From Vulcanimicrobiota bacterium (lineage in GTDB: Bacteria; Vulcanimicrobiota; Vulcanimicrobiia; Eremiobacterales; Eremiobacteraceae), in the NCBI GenBank assembly GCA_019235715.1, contig JAFAKE010000068.1:1-64000 (forward strand): 64,000 nucleotides of DNA, given 5' to 3'. The stretch's first letter is position 1, and each line of letters starts with the position of its first letter. Under the pieces are notes generated by a model. It searched no databases. It was not told the DNA's origin and saw only the letters and a list, made by a program, of their open reading frames with translations. The translations under genes and the position numbers were made by a program. Positions 25,323 to 35,135 of this stretch are shown piece after piece.

Positions 25323-25817
25323 GTGATCGGCCGGCTGCTGCGCGCGTTCGGCTCGTCGCTCGCGCTCGGATTTGCGTCCGGTGTCTGCATCTACGCCGTG
25401 GCGACGATCGTCAACCGGCTCTGGGGACCCGTCTTTTACACCGACGTGACGTTGGAGAACCACGCCGGTCAGGCGCTGATCTATGGGATCGGCAGTGCGG
25501 CGATCATCGGCGCCGCGCTGTTCGTCTCGTCGCTTCTGTTCGTGCGCGATCGAGTACCGGCTCGAACGCTGGCGGCGCTCGCCGCGATCGCGTGCGCGGT
25601 CCAAGGTCTCGAACTTGGCGCCATCGAGGCGATCGCGATCCGTGAAAGCAATACGTTGAGCTGGCCGATCGCAGAGCAGCTTATGCCCTTCAACTTCGGC
25701 ATATTCGCACCGGTCGGGATCTGGGAAGGCCGTCCCGACGCCGCCTTCTTCTGGTTTTCCGCCGCCGCCGCTGTGCTCGCGTGCGCGGTGATTCGAACGC
25801 AAGCGCCGCGCCGATAA
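25323..25817 (+). CDS. Four-helix membrane protein of unknown function
   Basis: This 164-residue protein starts at a GTG 21 bases after the cyclase gene. It has four hydrophobic segments (about 8-28, 48-70, 82-100 and 137-155) and a soluble loop with EGRPDAAFFW before the last. No family was recognised. The short spacing suggests co-transcription with the cyclase, which could indicate a membrane partner, but nothing in the sequence shows this. Confidence 0.65.
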   Translation: MIGRLLRAFGSSLALGFASGVCIYAVATIVNRLWGPVFYTDVTLENHAGQALIYGIGSAAIIGAALFVSSLLFVRDRVPARTLAALAAIACAVQGLELGAIEAIAIRESNTLSWPIAEQLMPFNFGIFAPVGIWEGRPDAAFFWFSAAAAVLACAVIRTQAPRR

Positions 25818-25837
25818 ATGCTCGCGGCGCGGAACCA

Positions 25838-27478
25838 TCAACCTTGCGGCGGCGGCGTTGCCGTCGGGATGCCATGCGGTTCAGGCCCCGGCGGTTGGGC
25901 TGGGAGCATGGGCTGCGCCGGTTGTGGAACCGGCACGATGTGGGGCGTGATCGTGATGACAAGATTTGTGTTCTGCCTGGTCTCGGTGTAAAAGCGGAAC
26001 AGCGCACCGAGCAGTGGGATATCCCCAATGATCGGGATCTTTTGTAAATTCTTGATGTCGCGCGACTGTAGAAGGCCGCCGATGACGAGCGTTTGGCCCT
26101 CGAGCAGGTTGACGCGCGTTTGCGCCTGACGCGATGAGACTTGCGGGTCGCCGGCGGCATTGAAGCCCGTGACCGATGAGACCTGCGAAAACACATCGGT
26201 TTCGATGCTATGCTCCCCGGTGATGCGCGGCAGGATCTGAAGGTTGACCCCGACGTTCACGTACTCGACTTGGCTCGTGACCGCGCCCACACCGCCGACG
26301 CCGACCGGCGTCGTGATGCGGATCGGCAGCGAGTCGCCCGTGACGATCGACGCCGGAAGCCTATCTTCCGTCAAGATCTTCGGTGAAGCGAGCACTTTCG
26401 CTTCGCCCTTGCTGACGAGCAGAAATATGTCGGTTGCAAGCGCAGGCACCCACGGATAGGCCGCCGCTGGCAGTCCGTTGAGGATTTGATACTGCGCGTT
26501 GAAGATGCGCGTGAGCGGCGTTGAGGTCGTCTGGCTGTAGTCGAGGCCGAGCGCCTTATCGCCGGTGTCGGTGACCTCAAGCACTTCGGTGTCGATCAGA
26601 ACGCTCTCCACCGGTATGTCGATAAGCCGCACGATTTCGTCGGCCTGGGCGACTTGCGGCGGCGTGCCTGTGAAGATGATCGCGTTGAGACGCCTATCGA
26701 TCGCGATGTTATCGTTGACGCGCTCGGCTATCTGGTTGCTCTCGGGCTGCCCGCTTTGGTTCACGTACGAATTCAGCGTAGGCGCGTTGGGCAGAGAATT
26801 CTGGCCGAATGCGCCCAGCCCGAAATTCCCCTGGACGCTGCCGCCGAAGTTGTTCACGCCCGGCGTGGTACCGAACGCGTTCGGCTGAGGATTGAATGTG
26901 TTGGACGGCGCAACGGATGCATTAGCCGCCAGCAGCCCCACGACTTCGGACACATCGGCGTATCTGAGCCTGTAGATCCTCGTGATGACACCGCCGTTCT
27001 GCAATGGGTTGACCTGTGGCGGCGGTTGCTGGCTGACCTGTGGTGGCGGCGCGCTGGCCGGCTGACCCGCAGCCGGCACGTCAACGACGAAGAAGTTGCT
27101 TGCCGTCTGGCTGACCGTCGCATGGGCCGGCGAATTGAGTGTGACGGTGATCTGCAGCCCGCCGCCGACCAGCGCCGCGGTGACGTTTTGAACGTTGCCC
27201 ATATTGAGGGGAAACACGTTGGCAACGCCGGGGCCCAGCATCGAACCAATCGCTTGCAGCACGACCGTGTTATTCGGCGCGTTTGGGACAAGCCGCAGCT
27301 GCGCGGGCGAATCGAATTGCAACAGCACGCGGGTGTGCCCGCCGGGAACGGGTTGCGCGGCGACCGAGAGCAGCTCAGCGGCAGAAGCTGCGTGCGGACG
27401 CAACGCCGAGAACATAAGTGCCATCACTGCGAACAACGCGAAACGCGCGCGGCGTCCCATCCTTCGCAGATTTGTCAT
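25838..27478 (-). CDS. pilQ: PilQ/GspD-type outer-membrane secretin
   Basis: This 546-residue protein has a signal peptide (about 1-33), an AMIN-like beta domain (about 35-140), a secretin N-domain with IYRLRYADVSEVVGLLAAN, and the secretin channel region with VRLIDIPVESVLIDTEVLEV, VEYVNVGVNLQILPRI and GGLLQSRDIKNLQKIPIIGD. Secretins form the outer-membrane pore for type IV pili or type II secretion. No other pilus or secretion gene is in the window, so which machine it serves is open; the AMIN-type N-terminus favours PilQ. Confidence 0.88.
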   Translation of the reverse strand: MTNLRRMGRRARFALFAVMALMFSALRPHAASAAELLSVAAQPVPGGHTRVLLQFDSPAQLRLVPNAPNNTVVLQAIGSMLGPGVANVFPLNMGNVQNVTAALVGGGLQITVTLNSPAHATVSQTASNFFVVDVPAAGQPASAPPPQVSQQPPPQVNPLQNGGVITRIYRLRYADVSEVVGLLAANASVAPSNTFNPQPNAFGTTPGVNNFGGSVQGNFGLGAFGQNSLPNAPTLNSYVNQSGQPESNQIAERVNDNIAIDRRLNAIIFTGTPPQVAQADEIVRLIDIPVESVLIDTEVLEVTDTGDKALGLDYSQTTSTPLTRIFNAQYQILNGLPAAAYPWVPALATDIFLLVSKGEAKVLASPKILTEDRLPASIVTGDSLPIRITTPVGVGGVGAVTSQVEYVNVGVNLQILPRITGEHSIETDVFSQVSSVTGFNAAGDPQVSSRQAQTRVNLLEGQTLVIGGLLQSRDIKNLQKIPIIGDIPLLGALFRFYTETRQNTNLVITITPHIVPVPQPAQPMLPAQPPGPEPHGIPTATPPPQG

Positions 27479-27537
27479 GAGTCGATGCCATCCTCGAACG
27501 CGAGCCTTAAGGGACCATAAAGGGCCACACCGTAGAA

Positions 27538-27822
27538 TTACGATTGCGGACGATGGATTTGTTCGGCGGTCTCGCGGTCTCGTTCTCCATCGTCGAATGT
27601 ATCGTCGCCCTCAGACATGTTGGTACATCGTGCGTTCGGCGGGGGCTGATGCGTCTCGATGTATTCTAAGATCAATCTGCTGACGATGCGCGACGCAGGC
27701 GCACCTTCATCACGTGCGATCGCGCGCAAGCGATCGACAAGAACGCGCGGCAAGTAGAAACCGACCTTGACGTACGTCTTCGGTCCGGCGTTTAACAAAC
27801 GCAGTCCCCCAATGCCGCACAT
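27538..27822 (-). CDS. Ribbon-helix-helix-type small regulator
   Basis: The 94-residue protein has an N-terminal strand-helix-helix unit (KTYVKVGFYLPRVLVDRLRA, then DEGAPASRIVSRLILEYIE), typical of ribbon-helix-helix DNA-binding proteins. A charged C-terminal tail follows. The ATG at 27822 adds fifteen residues before the strand; a TTG nearer the strand is an alternative. It is divergent from receptor 3 across 92 bases, so it may regulate that operon and itself. There is no toxin-like gene beside it. Confidence 0.65.
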   Translation of the reverse strand: MCGIGGLRLLNAGPKTYVKVGFYLPRVLVDRLRAIARDEGAPASRIVSRLILEYIETHQPPPNARCTNMSEGDDTFDDGERDRETAEQIHRPQS

Positions 27823-27914
27823 TCTAGCAACGCCGCACGCCGTTGTCTATTCTATTAACGCGCATTTAAACAGGTCTTAAGCGGAGTTTACTCATCGCCG
27901 CATAGCATGGGCAA

Positions 27915-30900
27915 ATGGCGCCGAGCACGCGGTGCCGGAGTGAGCGATTGTCACAAACAACGCGAGCAAGTACATTTTGCTCGAATGTTTTGCGCTATGT
28001 TTCCACGGCGAGCGCTGTATGCATCAGCGTTGTCCTAACATTTGCCGCGGCGCGAGCAGCGTCGACGGGACAAATCGCAGGAATCATAACCGACACGAGC
28101 TCCAAAGCTATCGCCGGCGTCGCAATCACCGCGACCTCGCCAACCGGCGCGTATCACGCCGTCTCCGACGCGCAAGGCCACTACATCATGACGGGTGTCA
28201 CGCTCGACACGTTCGTGATAACGTTCATGCATCAGGGCTACACGCTCAAGACCGTCGCTGGGGTCACCGTGACGGCCGACGAGACAGCGCGCGTGAACGT
28301 CCAGATGGACAAGCAAGCGACCACGCTCGGCGTCGTGCGCGCGCGCGCCGTGACAAGCGCCTTTCAGCCGAATCAAACCATTGACCGGTATACGATCAAC
28401 GCGGCCGGCATCGAGCAGTTGCTTGGCAAGACCTTCAACACGGACCAGCGCCGGCTGCTGCGCGCGCTTCCAAGCGTCACGATCGACAAAAACGGCACGC
28501 CGCTCATCCGCGGCGGGTTCAGCTACCAGACCGCGCTGCAAGTCGAGAACATCGACTATACCGAACCCAACCGGAGCTTGATCAACCGCTTCGAGAACTT
28601 CGGCAACAGCGACGTGCTGAACGGCATCGGTTCGGTCGAGCTGATCCCGGGCGGTTCCGACGCGACGCACGGAGACAGCGGCACTGGTCTGATAGCATAC
28701 ACCATCAAGCGTGGCACGTATCCGGGCGTAGGTCTTTTTGATTTTGAGGACACGGTGCGCGGCGACTTAAGCCAGATCGGCTTCGAGTACGGCATCGCCT
28801 CACCCGACAACCGCATCTCCAACTACATTTCATACGTACGTGAGGAAGGCTACTTCACGTACGGCTGGTACGGCACCGATCCGGCCGGCATTCTAGGAGA
28901 TCCAGCGGTTCTCGATCCGGCGTTTAACACGCTGTTCGCACGCTCGCAGCAGTCGATCTATACGACGGCGGTCTTCAATAAGTCATGGCAATCAAACCAA
29001 GACCTCGTCGACAATTTCAACTACAAGTTCGGACAGAACATGCACGAGTCTGTGCAGATCTTCTGGCAGCAACAGCTTATCCACACGAACCTCGATTATG
29101 GCGGCTTCCAAAACATCAGCGCGGCGCCGCAGACGATCTTCTTCCAGGGCAATCCGAACGTGAACCCTGCCAATGCTCCGATAGATTCGCTCAACGTGCT
29201 TTTCAACTCCCCGCCGTGCTGTCCGACCGACGCGGTCAACGAATTCATCCAGCGCTTCGTGCAGCCGACGCCGTTCGGCAGGCCCGGCCAACCGCTGGGC
29301 GCACCGGAGACGATCATCAGCCCGTTCGATGCGCTTAAGCTTGAGTACTCGACATTTTGGGGCACGTCGTCGCTCGGCGCGCGCATTTACCAGACGGCGA
29401 TGTCGCAATCGGAAACGCTGCCGTCGCGCGGCCTCTATGTGCCGCAAAACGGAGGATTGCGCAGCGGCATTGGCTCGGACTACACACACGTCGTGTCGGA
29501 CAAGCACACCCTCCAGTTCGGATTCAAGTACGAGTTTGCCGTTCCATACGGCGAGCTGAACAATTACGTCGATTACGAAGGCGCCCTCGACGGCCAGTAC
29601 GCAGCTATTGGCGGCAGCTTCATCAACCTCGGCCCTAACACGCACGATATTTTGGCCGACTTCTCGACGACGTGCAACGCCGGCACACCGCCCGGACCGC
29701 CGGCCGAGCACTGCGGATATCTGACGCGCTTCTTCCCGCAGAACGGCATCCCGCAGCTGCCAATCGAGAGCGAAGTGCCGACGGCGAAGCAACAGGTCTA
29801 CGGTTTGTACGGTGAGGACACGTTTACGCCTAATCCGCGCCTCAAGGTGCTCGTCGGATTGCGCGTGGATGGTTATAACTTCCTGATCCCGGCCGACCCG
29901 CAGAATCCGCCGACGACGAACGGCCTTGAACACCAGCACGAGCTCGAACCGCATCTTGGCGCCTCGTATCAGCTCGACCCGAACAACACGCTGCGCGTGA
30001 ACTACGGTCGCACGCTTGCTATTCCGCTGCCGACGTTCTTGGGACTCAACATCAATCGCGCGGCCTTCGCGGCCTTCGCGGGCATACCGTCGTTCGACAG
30101 CGTGACCGGCAAGGGAGCGACCTACTGCGGGCCGGCACAGCCGATCGTGCTGTACGGCAACACCTACTATTCTGGTAACCAGCCTTGCGCGAGCTACGCC
30201 GATCAGCTGTACTGGCTGATCCGCAACGCGCGGTTCTTCGGGCAGGCGCAGATAACGTATCCGTTGCGCGGCGCGACCTTCAATAATTTCGATGCGAGTT
30301 ACGAGCACGAGTTCGCGAACGGCGTCGCGTTCAAACTGACCCCGTTCTACCGGCGCGGTTACGACATCGTCGAACAATCGCAGACGTTGCTCGGCATCGA
30401 TCCCACGACCGGCGCAGAGCAACTCAGCCCGCTGATCTACTCGAACCTCGGCATGCAGAAGGCTACCGGCCTAGAGTTCTACCTCACGACGCCGCGCCGG
30501 CCCGTCGGGTGGAGCGGGCAATGGTCGGTCACCTACATCAACCAGATAGGCAACGACCCGCCCGGGGACTATCTGCCGACCGCGTCAGTGCAACTCGGGC
30601 TCTTGTACCACTCAGCCGCGGTGCCACCGCTGCAAAGCACGCTGGCGCTTTCGTATCGCAACAAGAACGGTCTGAACGTCAACCCGATCTTCCACTACAG
30701 GTCTGGTTACCCGTACGGCGTCGGCGTGTATCAGGCGTACACGATAAACGGTCAGCCGTTTTACATTCCGAACACGAACGTGCTCTACCCCGGCGTGTTC
30801 TCGACGCAACTTGCAGCAGCGCTGAGCAATCCGCAGTTCCCTGGACCCATCACGGGGCCGAATATCGCGGCGATCCGCGGCGTGGATGCGATCACGAGCG

Positions 30901-31205
30901 GCCCGGGCAGCTTGTATTCTTCGCCTGCGCTCACAACCGATATCACGATCTCGATTCAACGCTCCGTGACGTACGGCATCTTGGTCACGAATCTGACCAA
31001 CGTCACAGCGGGCTTGCCGGCGCCGAACTATGCCGTGAATTGCCAACTCGTATCCGCCGGACAATGCGCCGCCTTCGGAACGCCCAACGTGCAAGATCAG
31101 TATCACCACGCGCCTGTCTTGTTCGGCTCGGCGAGTGGACCGTACATCGTGTATCCGGCCCAACAACCTATGCAAGTGCGCGCGTTCATCCAGGCGAGCT
31201 TCTGA
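27915..31205 (+). CDS. TonB-dependent-receptor-type outer-membrane protein 3
   Basis: This large 1096-residue receptor has a signal-like helix near residues 25-48, a carboxypeptidase-regulatory-like domain (IAGIITDTSSKAIAGVAITA), a plug (TPLIRGGFSYQTALQVENID, GSDATHGDSGTG) and a long barrel ending in RAFIQASF. The barrel contains many NPP and cysteine-containing loops (PPCCPTD, TYCGPAQ). No clear Shine-Dalgarno site precedes the ATG, so the start may lie further in. Its stop overlaps the next lipoprotein start (TGATG), giving a three-gene operon resembling receptor plus surface lipoproteins. Ligand unknown. Confidence 0.83.
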   Translation: MAPSTRCRSERLSQTTRASTFCSNVLRYVSTASAVCISVVLTFAAARAASTGQIAGIITDTSSKAIAGVAITATSPTGAYHAVSDAQGHYIMTGVTLDTFVITFMHQGYTLKTVAGVTVTADETARVNVQMDKQATTLGVVRARAVTSAFQPNQTIDRYTINAAGIEQLLGKTFNTDQRRLLRALPSVTIDKNGTPLIRGGFSYQTALQVENIDYTEPNRSLINRFENFGNSDVLNGIGSVELIPGGSDATHGDSGTGLIAYTIKRGTYPGVGLFDFEDTVRGDLSQIGFEYGIASPDNRISNYISYVREEGYFTYGWYGTDPAGILGDPAVLDPAFNTLFARSQQSIYTTAVFNKSWQSNQDLVDNFNYKFGQNMHESVQIFWQQQLIHTNLDYGGFQNISAAPQTIFFQGNPNVNPANAPIDSLNVLFNSPPCCPTDAVNEFIQRFVQPTPFGRPGQPLGAPETIISPFDALKLEYSTFWGTSSLGARIYQTAMSQSETLPSRGLYVPQNGGLRSGIGSDYTHVVSDKHTLQFGFKYEFAVPYGELNNYVDYEGALDGQYAAIGGSFINLGPNTHDILADFSTTCNAGTPPGPPAEHCGYLTRFFPQNGIPQLPIESEVPTAKQQVYGLYGEDTFTPNPRLKVLVGLRVDGYNFLIPADPQNPPTTNGLEHQHELEPHLGASYQLDPNNTLRVNYGRTLAIPLPTFLGLNINRAAFAAFAGIPSFDSVTGKGATYCGPAQPIVLYGNTYYSGNQPCASYADQLYWLIRNARFFGQAQITYPLRGATFNNFDASYEHEFANGVAFKLTPFYRRGYDIVEQSQTLLGIDPTTGAEQLSPLIYSNLGMQKATGLEFYLTTPRRPVGWSGQWSVTYINQIGNDPPGDYLPTASVQLGLLYHSAAVPPLQSTLALSYRNKNGLNVNPIFHYRSGYPYGVGVYQAYTINGQPFYIPNTNVLYPGVFSTQLAAALSNPQFPGPITGPNIAAIRGVDAITSGPGSLYSSPALTTDITISIQRSVTYGILVTNLTNVTAGLPAPNYAVNCQLVSAGQCAAFGTPNVQDQYHHAPVLFGSASGPYIVYPAQQPMQVRAFIQASF

Positions 31206-32578
31206 TGCGCCGCACGGATGGCGTCGCTGTCCTCGCGGTATCGCTTGCGGTGCTTGCAGCACTGACCGGCTGCACCAACGGTGCTCTTTCGATGACGCCG
31301 GCGCCGAATGTCGTCGATCCGTCCTCATTCAAAATGCAACTCGCGGTCGGCACCGCGACGATCGCCGTCAAAGGCGGCGGCGCGTTCCTTGGCCTCAACA
31401 CCGTCGCGACATTCCGGCAAACGAACGGCAACAATGCGACGAGCATCAACACACCCACACTCACGGGACCGCCGGGATTGGACTTCACGCTGGGCAGTGC
31501 GAATGTGATGGCCGGCTACACGCCGAGCGCGCTGTTCGCGCTGTTGCAGCAGACGGGCGTGCCGCCGCCCCCGCCCGGGCTCGACGCGAACGCGAGTTTC
31601 GGCGTTACCACCGGGGTCTTCGGGTACGGCTTTTCCGCATCGAACGCATACTCGGTGCCAGTGTTCACGCAGCTGCGCAGCCTCACAGGGCTCGCCGGCT
31701 ATTGCATCGGTTTTGTGCCGCTTGGGCTGAACACCAACGGCGTGTTCTATAACGCGCCTGACGCGACTCAGAAATCGACCGGCAACCTCGGTCTGCCGCT
31801 GTTGACGGGCGGCATCACTACGTGCAAAGGCCAGTCCAGCCAAGGACCCTTCGCCAGCGATTCGTCTTTCCCGTACACGTACATCGGCGGTCCGCCGCTT
31901 TATCCGTCACCGCAAGGCTATCGCAATCCGGTCTTGTTCTCTGGATATTCGCTTGGCTTTGCCGACATCGCCGTCACGCCGGTCGCCGGCACGTATACGA
32001 TCAGCGCTATATTCCCCAACAGCGTCAACTACTCGAGCTATGCGAAGGCGAGCGCCGCCGCGCAGCTCTCGTCGCTCGCTGCGCTGCCGATATTCCCACA
32101 GCCCGCCGTCACGGTCAATGCGGACGGCAGCGGCGTAGTCGCGGTGAACGTGCCGGCGGGCGTCACAGAGTCCGTGATCACGATCAGCGCATTCGATTGC
32201 GATTTGGTCGACACGAACCGCGGTTTTGGAACGTTCGACTACTACTCCGTGTACAGCGCCTCGAGCGGGTCGCAGGTCCTCTTTCTCTCAAGCAATCTCG
32301 GCCCACCACAATCGAGCGGCACGCCGTCGCACACGTTCTGCACGAAGGACGATGTCAATGCATACAACCAGATGGTTGCAATCCCTAACGGCTTACCGCA
32401 ACTGACGAGCTACAATCAAACGGTCTACGTCGCTGCGGTCGGCTTCGATTACCCGGCAGTCGAGGCGAGCTATCCGTTCAACTTGACGCAGGCGCCTACG
32501 ATCGCGAACAGCGCCGGCCAAGCGGATATCACGACGAGTTATCCGTTCAGCTTTACCAATAACGTCGTGGTGCCATGA
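31205..32578 (+). CDS. Lipoprotein of the receptor-3 operon (first)
   Basis: The 457-residue product has a lipobox (LAALTGC near residue 21) and a long beta-rich, Gly/Pro/Asn-rich mature part (FALLQQTGVPPPPPGLDANA, SYPFNLTQAPTIANSAGQ). Repeated SYPF-type segments occur near the C-terminus. No catalytic motif was recognised. It is translationally coupled to the receptor before it and to a second lipoprotein after it, so the three probably work together at the outer membrane. The role could be ligand capture, by analogy with SusD-like partners, though it shows no SusD similarity. Confidence 0.75.
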   Translation: MRRTDGVAVLAVSLAVLAALTGCTNGALSMTPAPNVVDPSSFKMQLAVGTATIAVKGGGAFLGLNTVATFRQTNGNNATSINTPTLTGPPGLDFTLGSANVMAGYTPSALFALLQQTGVPPPPPGLDANASFGVTTGVFGYGFSASNAYSVPVFTQLRSLTGLAGYCIGFVPLGLNTNGVFYNAPDATQKSTGNLGLPLLTGGITTCKGQSSQGPFASDSSFPYTYIGGPPLYPSPQGYRNPVLFSGYSLGFADIAVTPVAGTYTISAIFPNSVNYSSYAKASAAAQLSSLAALPIFPQPAVTVNADGSGVVAVNVPAGVTESVITISAFDCDLVDTNRGFGTFDYYSVYSASSGSQVLFLSSNLGPPQSSGTPSHTFCTKDDVNAYNQMVAIPNGLPQLTSYNQTVYVAAVGFDYPAVEASYPFNLTQAPTIANSAGQADITTSYPFSFTNNVVVP

Positions 32579-34917
32579 AGCTCACCTTGCCCGTTGGCCT
32601 ATGCGCGCTCTTCGTGTTGACGATTGCGTGCACTATCGTCGCAGCGTGCGGCAGCAGCGGCAGCGGCGGCTTCGTACCTCAGCCCAACGCGTCGCTGGGC
32701 GGTCAAGGGTTCAGCGGTCCGCTGAATCGCACCGTCACGTTCCAAGTGATCGTGCCCGCGGCAGCTGCCGCTCGCTCTTCACACGCGACGAACCGGGCGC
32801 GGCCTGCAGCGTCGGCGCCTCCGTACATCTCGCCCAATATCGGCTGGGTGACGATCGACATCGCTGAAGTGAACGGGTTGTCGTTGGCCAAGCCGCCTCC
32901 GCCCGCGCAGCCGGTGATGGTGCCGTGTCCGGGATCGGCGACGGGATGCAGCGTTACCGTGACCGCCCCCGGCGCGGACGGTACGGATCTCTACTTCGTA
33001 CGCACGTTTGCTCCAGGATCGTTCACGCCCACGCCGCCCAATCTCGTTTCGACCGGCTTCGTCGCGGTGACCGTGCCGCAAAGCGCAGCCACCATGGTCG
33101 GCGGCGGTACGGGCCTGCAGATCGGAGGCTTTGTTGCGAGCATCGATCAGGCGCTCATGCCCGCAAGTCCCAACCTAATGGTCGGAACGCCGAGCAACCC
33201 GGATCCGCACTTGCTCGTCCAAGCAATCGATCCGGCCGGCGCGATCATCATCGGAAACGTCCAGTTCGCAACACCGATCACGGTCATCACGTCGGATTCG
33301 ACGACCTTCAGCCTCAACGGTCTGGCGCAAGTCATCATGCCCGGCCCGCTGCCCTCGCCGATCGACGTCCACTACAGCGGAGGCAATACGGCCGGCACTT
33401 CCATCTCTGCGACGTCGGTGAATGAAAACAATCAGCCGATCGCCGCACCACCGATCTCCATCAATGTGAAGGCCAAACCGACGCCAACGCCGACACCGGC
33501 GCCGGAAAGTTTGTACGTCGCAGATGCTGCGCAAGACCGGATCTACGAATACGGTCTGATCAACGGCGTCCCCGCACCCGCGGCGACGCCACGGCGCATC
33601 ATTCAAGCGGTCTTCACCCCATCGTATGCGTGCTTGAATCCGAGCGGCGTCGTGTTCGTGAGCCAAGCCAATCTGGCAACGGTCGCGGTCGATCAATCTT
33701 CCAACGTGTTCGTGTCCACTGCGTGTACCGATGCCGACATCGGCGGCGACACGCCCATCTTCGAGTACGGACCGAACGCGGTTGGAAGTCCGCCGCCGAC
33801 CGTGATCGACGTGCCGCAGAGCATCGGACAAGCGTCGTATCTCGCGAACTCCGACCAGATCAGCCTCTACCCGGATCCGAATGTGGCGAACCGGCTCTGG
33901 ATCGGCTGGCCGGGCGGCCCGGGATCGACCACGGTCGTCTCGCTGCAGATCGCAGCCGGCAAAGCGACGCCACTTGTTCTCTTGGGCGACTTCTGCTTCC
34001 GCGAGTTCGGTTTCGCCGCGTGCAACGGTTTCGAGCCAAACGGCCCGTCCGGACCGCCTGGCGGAAATTTCGAAACGGCGCAAGGGGGCTACGCGATCAA
34101 CTCGACCAACTTCGGCGTCGTTGGATCCGGTTACGAACGCGCGTTGACCGGCGTCCTCGCACCGCAGAGCGGCGCGGCCGCGGTCCTCGTGCTCAGTCAG
34201 TCGGCCTCGAACTCGAGCGCGATCCCGTTCAGCACGCTAGGAGGCTCGTCCACCGAACTCGGCTTCGCATCGGGTAATCCGCCGGCTCCACCGCTCTCGC
34301 TTGCGATCAGCGGCTCGACGCTCTACGTCCTCGCGCAGGCGAATTCGACAGTTGTCAACGGCAATGCAACCGCGGGCCTGGCCAACTGCGCGCTGGATTC
34401 GCTCGCACTGCAGTGCTCCGACGGATTCCAGCACCTCTACATCGCGGCGTACGACTTGAGTCAGCTGACGGCGCCCGGCGCGGCCGGCACGGCCGTCGAT
34501 CTGGCGCCGACGTTCTTGATGGGCGCAGATCCGGCGCTCTCGCACAGCCTCATCGGCTGCAACGGCATCGGCGCCTTTGGCGCGGCGACGCAGTTCCTAG
34601 CTGCCGCGAACGGATACCTCTACGTGGCCAACCAGACCGGCGCGAATTGCAGCACGTTCAATCCAGGATCGCCGCCGTTCCCCTCAGAGATCGACGTGTA
34701 CAACGTGAACGGCTTGACGGGCGTGCACCTCGATGCGACCGTTGCGCCGGTCGCACGCATTCTCGATCCGACGGGCACGGGCATCTGGTCGCCATATGCG
34801 ATCGCGATTGGTCCGCCAGGCCAAGCGACAGGCGGTCACGCGCTCCTGAAGGTGCGAGCGCTGCACGCACACGTTCGTCCGCTCGGCGTCATCCATCACC
34901 CAATGCGGCCGCGATAG
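32575..34917 (+). CDS. Lipoprotein with propeller-like repeats (second in receptor-3 operon)
   Basis: The 780-residue product has lipobox IVAACGSSGSGG near residue 25. An N-terminal beta domain of about 290 residues is followed by a PTPTPTP linker near residue 305. Repeats beginning SLYVADAAQDRIYEYGL then resemble the strands of a beta-propeller, with later cycles including FVSTACTDAD and YLYVANQTGANCSTF. Such proteins often bind sugars or proteins at the cell surface, but no specific ligand is evident. The ATG overlaps the preceding stop (ATGA), so it is the third gene of the receptor-3 operon. Confidence 0.75.
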   Translation: MKLTLPVGLCALFVLTIACTIVAACGSSGSGGFVPQPNASLGGQGFSGPLNRTVTFQVIVPAAAAARSSHATNRARPAASAPPYISPNIGWVTIDIAEVNGLSLAKPPPPAQPVMVPCPGSATGCSVTVTAPGADGTDLYFVRTFAPGSFTPTPPNLVSTGFVAVTVPQSAATMVGGGTGLQIGGFVASIDQALMPASPNLMVGTPSNPDPHLLVQAIDPAGAIIIGNVQFATPITVITSDSTTFSLNGLAQVIMPGPLPSPIDVHYSGGNTAGTSISATSVNENNQPIAAPPISINVKAKPTPTPTPAPESLYVADAAQDRIYEYGLINGVPAPAATPRRIIQAVFTPSYACLNPSGVVFVSQANLATVAVDQSSNVFVSTACTDADIGGDTPIFEYGPNAVGSPPPTVIDVPQSIGQASYLANSDQISLYPDPNVANRLWIGWPGGPGSTTVVSLQIAAGKATPLVLLGDFCFREFGFAACNGFEPNGPSGPPGGNFETAQGGYAINSTNFGVVGSGYERALTGVLAPQSGAAAVLVLSQSASNSSAIPFSTLGGSSTELGFASGNPPAPPLSLAISGSTLYVLAQANSTVVNGNATAGLANCALDSLALQCSDGFQHLYIAAYDLSQLTAPGAAGTAVDLAPTFLMGADPALSHSLIGCNGIGAFGAATQFLAAANGYLYVANQTGANCSTFNPGSPPFPSEIDVYNVNGLTGVHLDATVAPVARILDPTGTGIWSPYAIAIGPPGQATGGHALLKVRALHAHVRPLGVIHHPMRPR

Positions 34918-34958
34918 AATACCGCTTCATTAAAGAGCGGCGCTGCGAACGTTTAACG

Positions 34959-34989
34959 GAATACTAGTTGATTAACAAAGTTTGATTGC
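34959..34989 (+). repeat. Duplicated upstream element, copy 1
   Basis: The copy reads GAATACT, five variable bases, ATTAACAAA, one variable base, TTTGATTGC. A second copy is at 35105. CAAA-N-TTTG forms a small inverted repeat in its middle. A GGATGCGG sequence follows both copies, so similarity spans about 55 bases. Duplicated regulator sites or a duplicated promoter are the likely explanations. Confidence 0.6.
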
Positions 34990-35104
34990 ATGCTTGTGGA
35001 TGCGGACGCATCAACGCTCGCGAGCATGCTGCGACATCGCTCGTCGAATAAGTATCCGCTTCCATGTGCTTCGACCGAACGCATCTGCAGTCGAGAACGC
35101 GTTA

Positions 35105-35135
35105 GAATACTTTTCCATTAACAAACTTTGATTGC
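35105..35135 (+). repeat. Duplicated upstream element, copy 2
   Basis: This is the second copy of the GAATACT, ATTAACAAA, TTTGATTGC element, about 150 bases before the PstS-like start codon. At least 25 of 31 positions match copy 1. TTAGAAT overlapping its left end could serve as a -10 sequence. Confidence 0.6.

Noticed and set aside
26654-27520. Plus-strand open frame antisense to pilQ
   Set aside because: No domain or signal; explained as a shadow of the secretin gene.
28992-30422. Long minus-strand open frame within receptor 3
   Set aside because: It is an Arg-rich shadow of the receptor reading frame without any motif.
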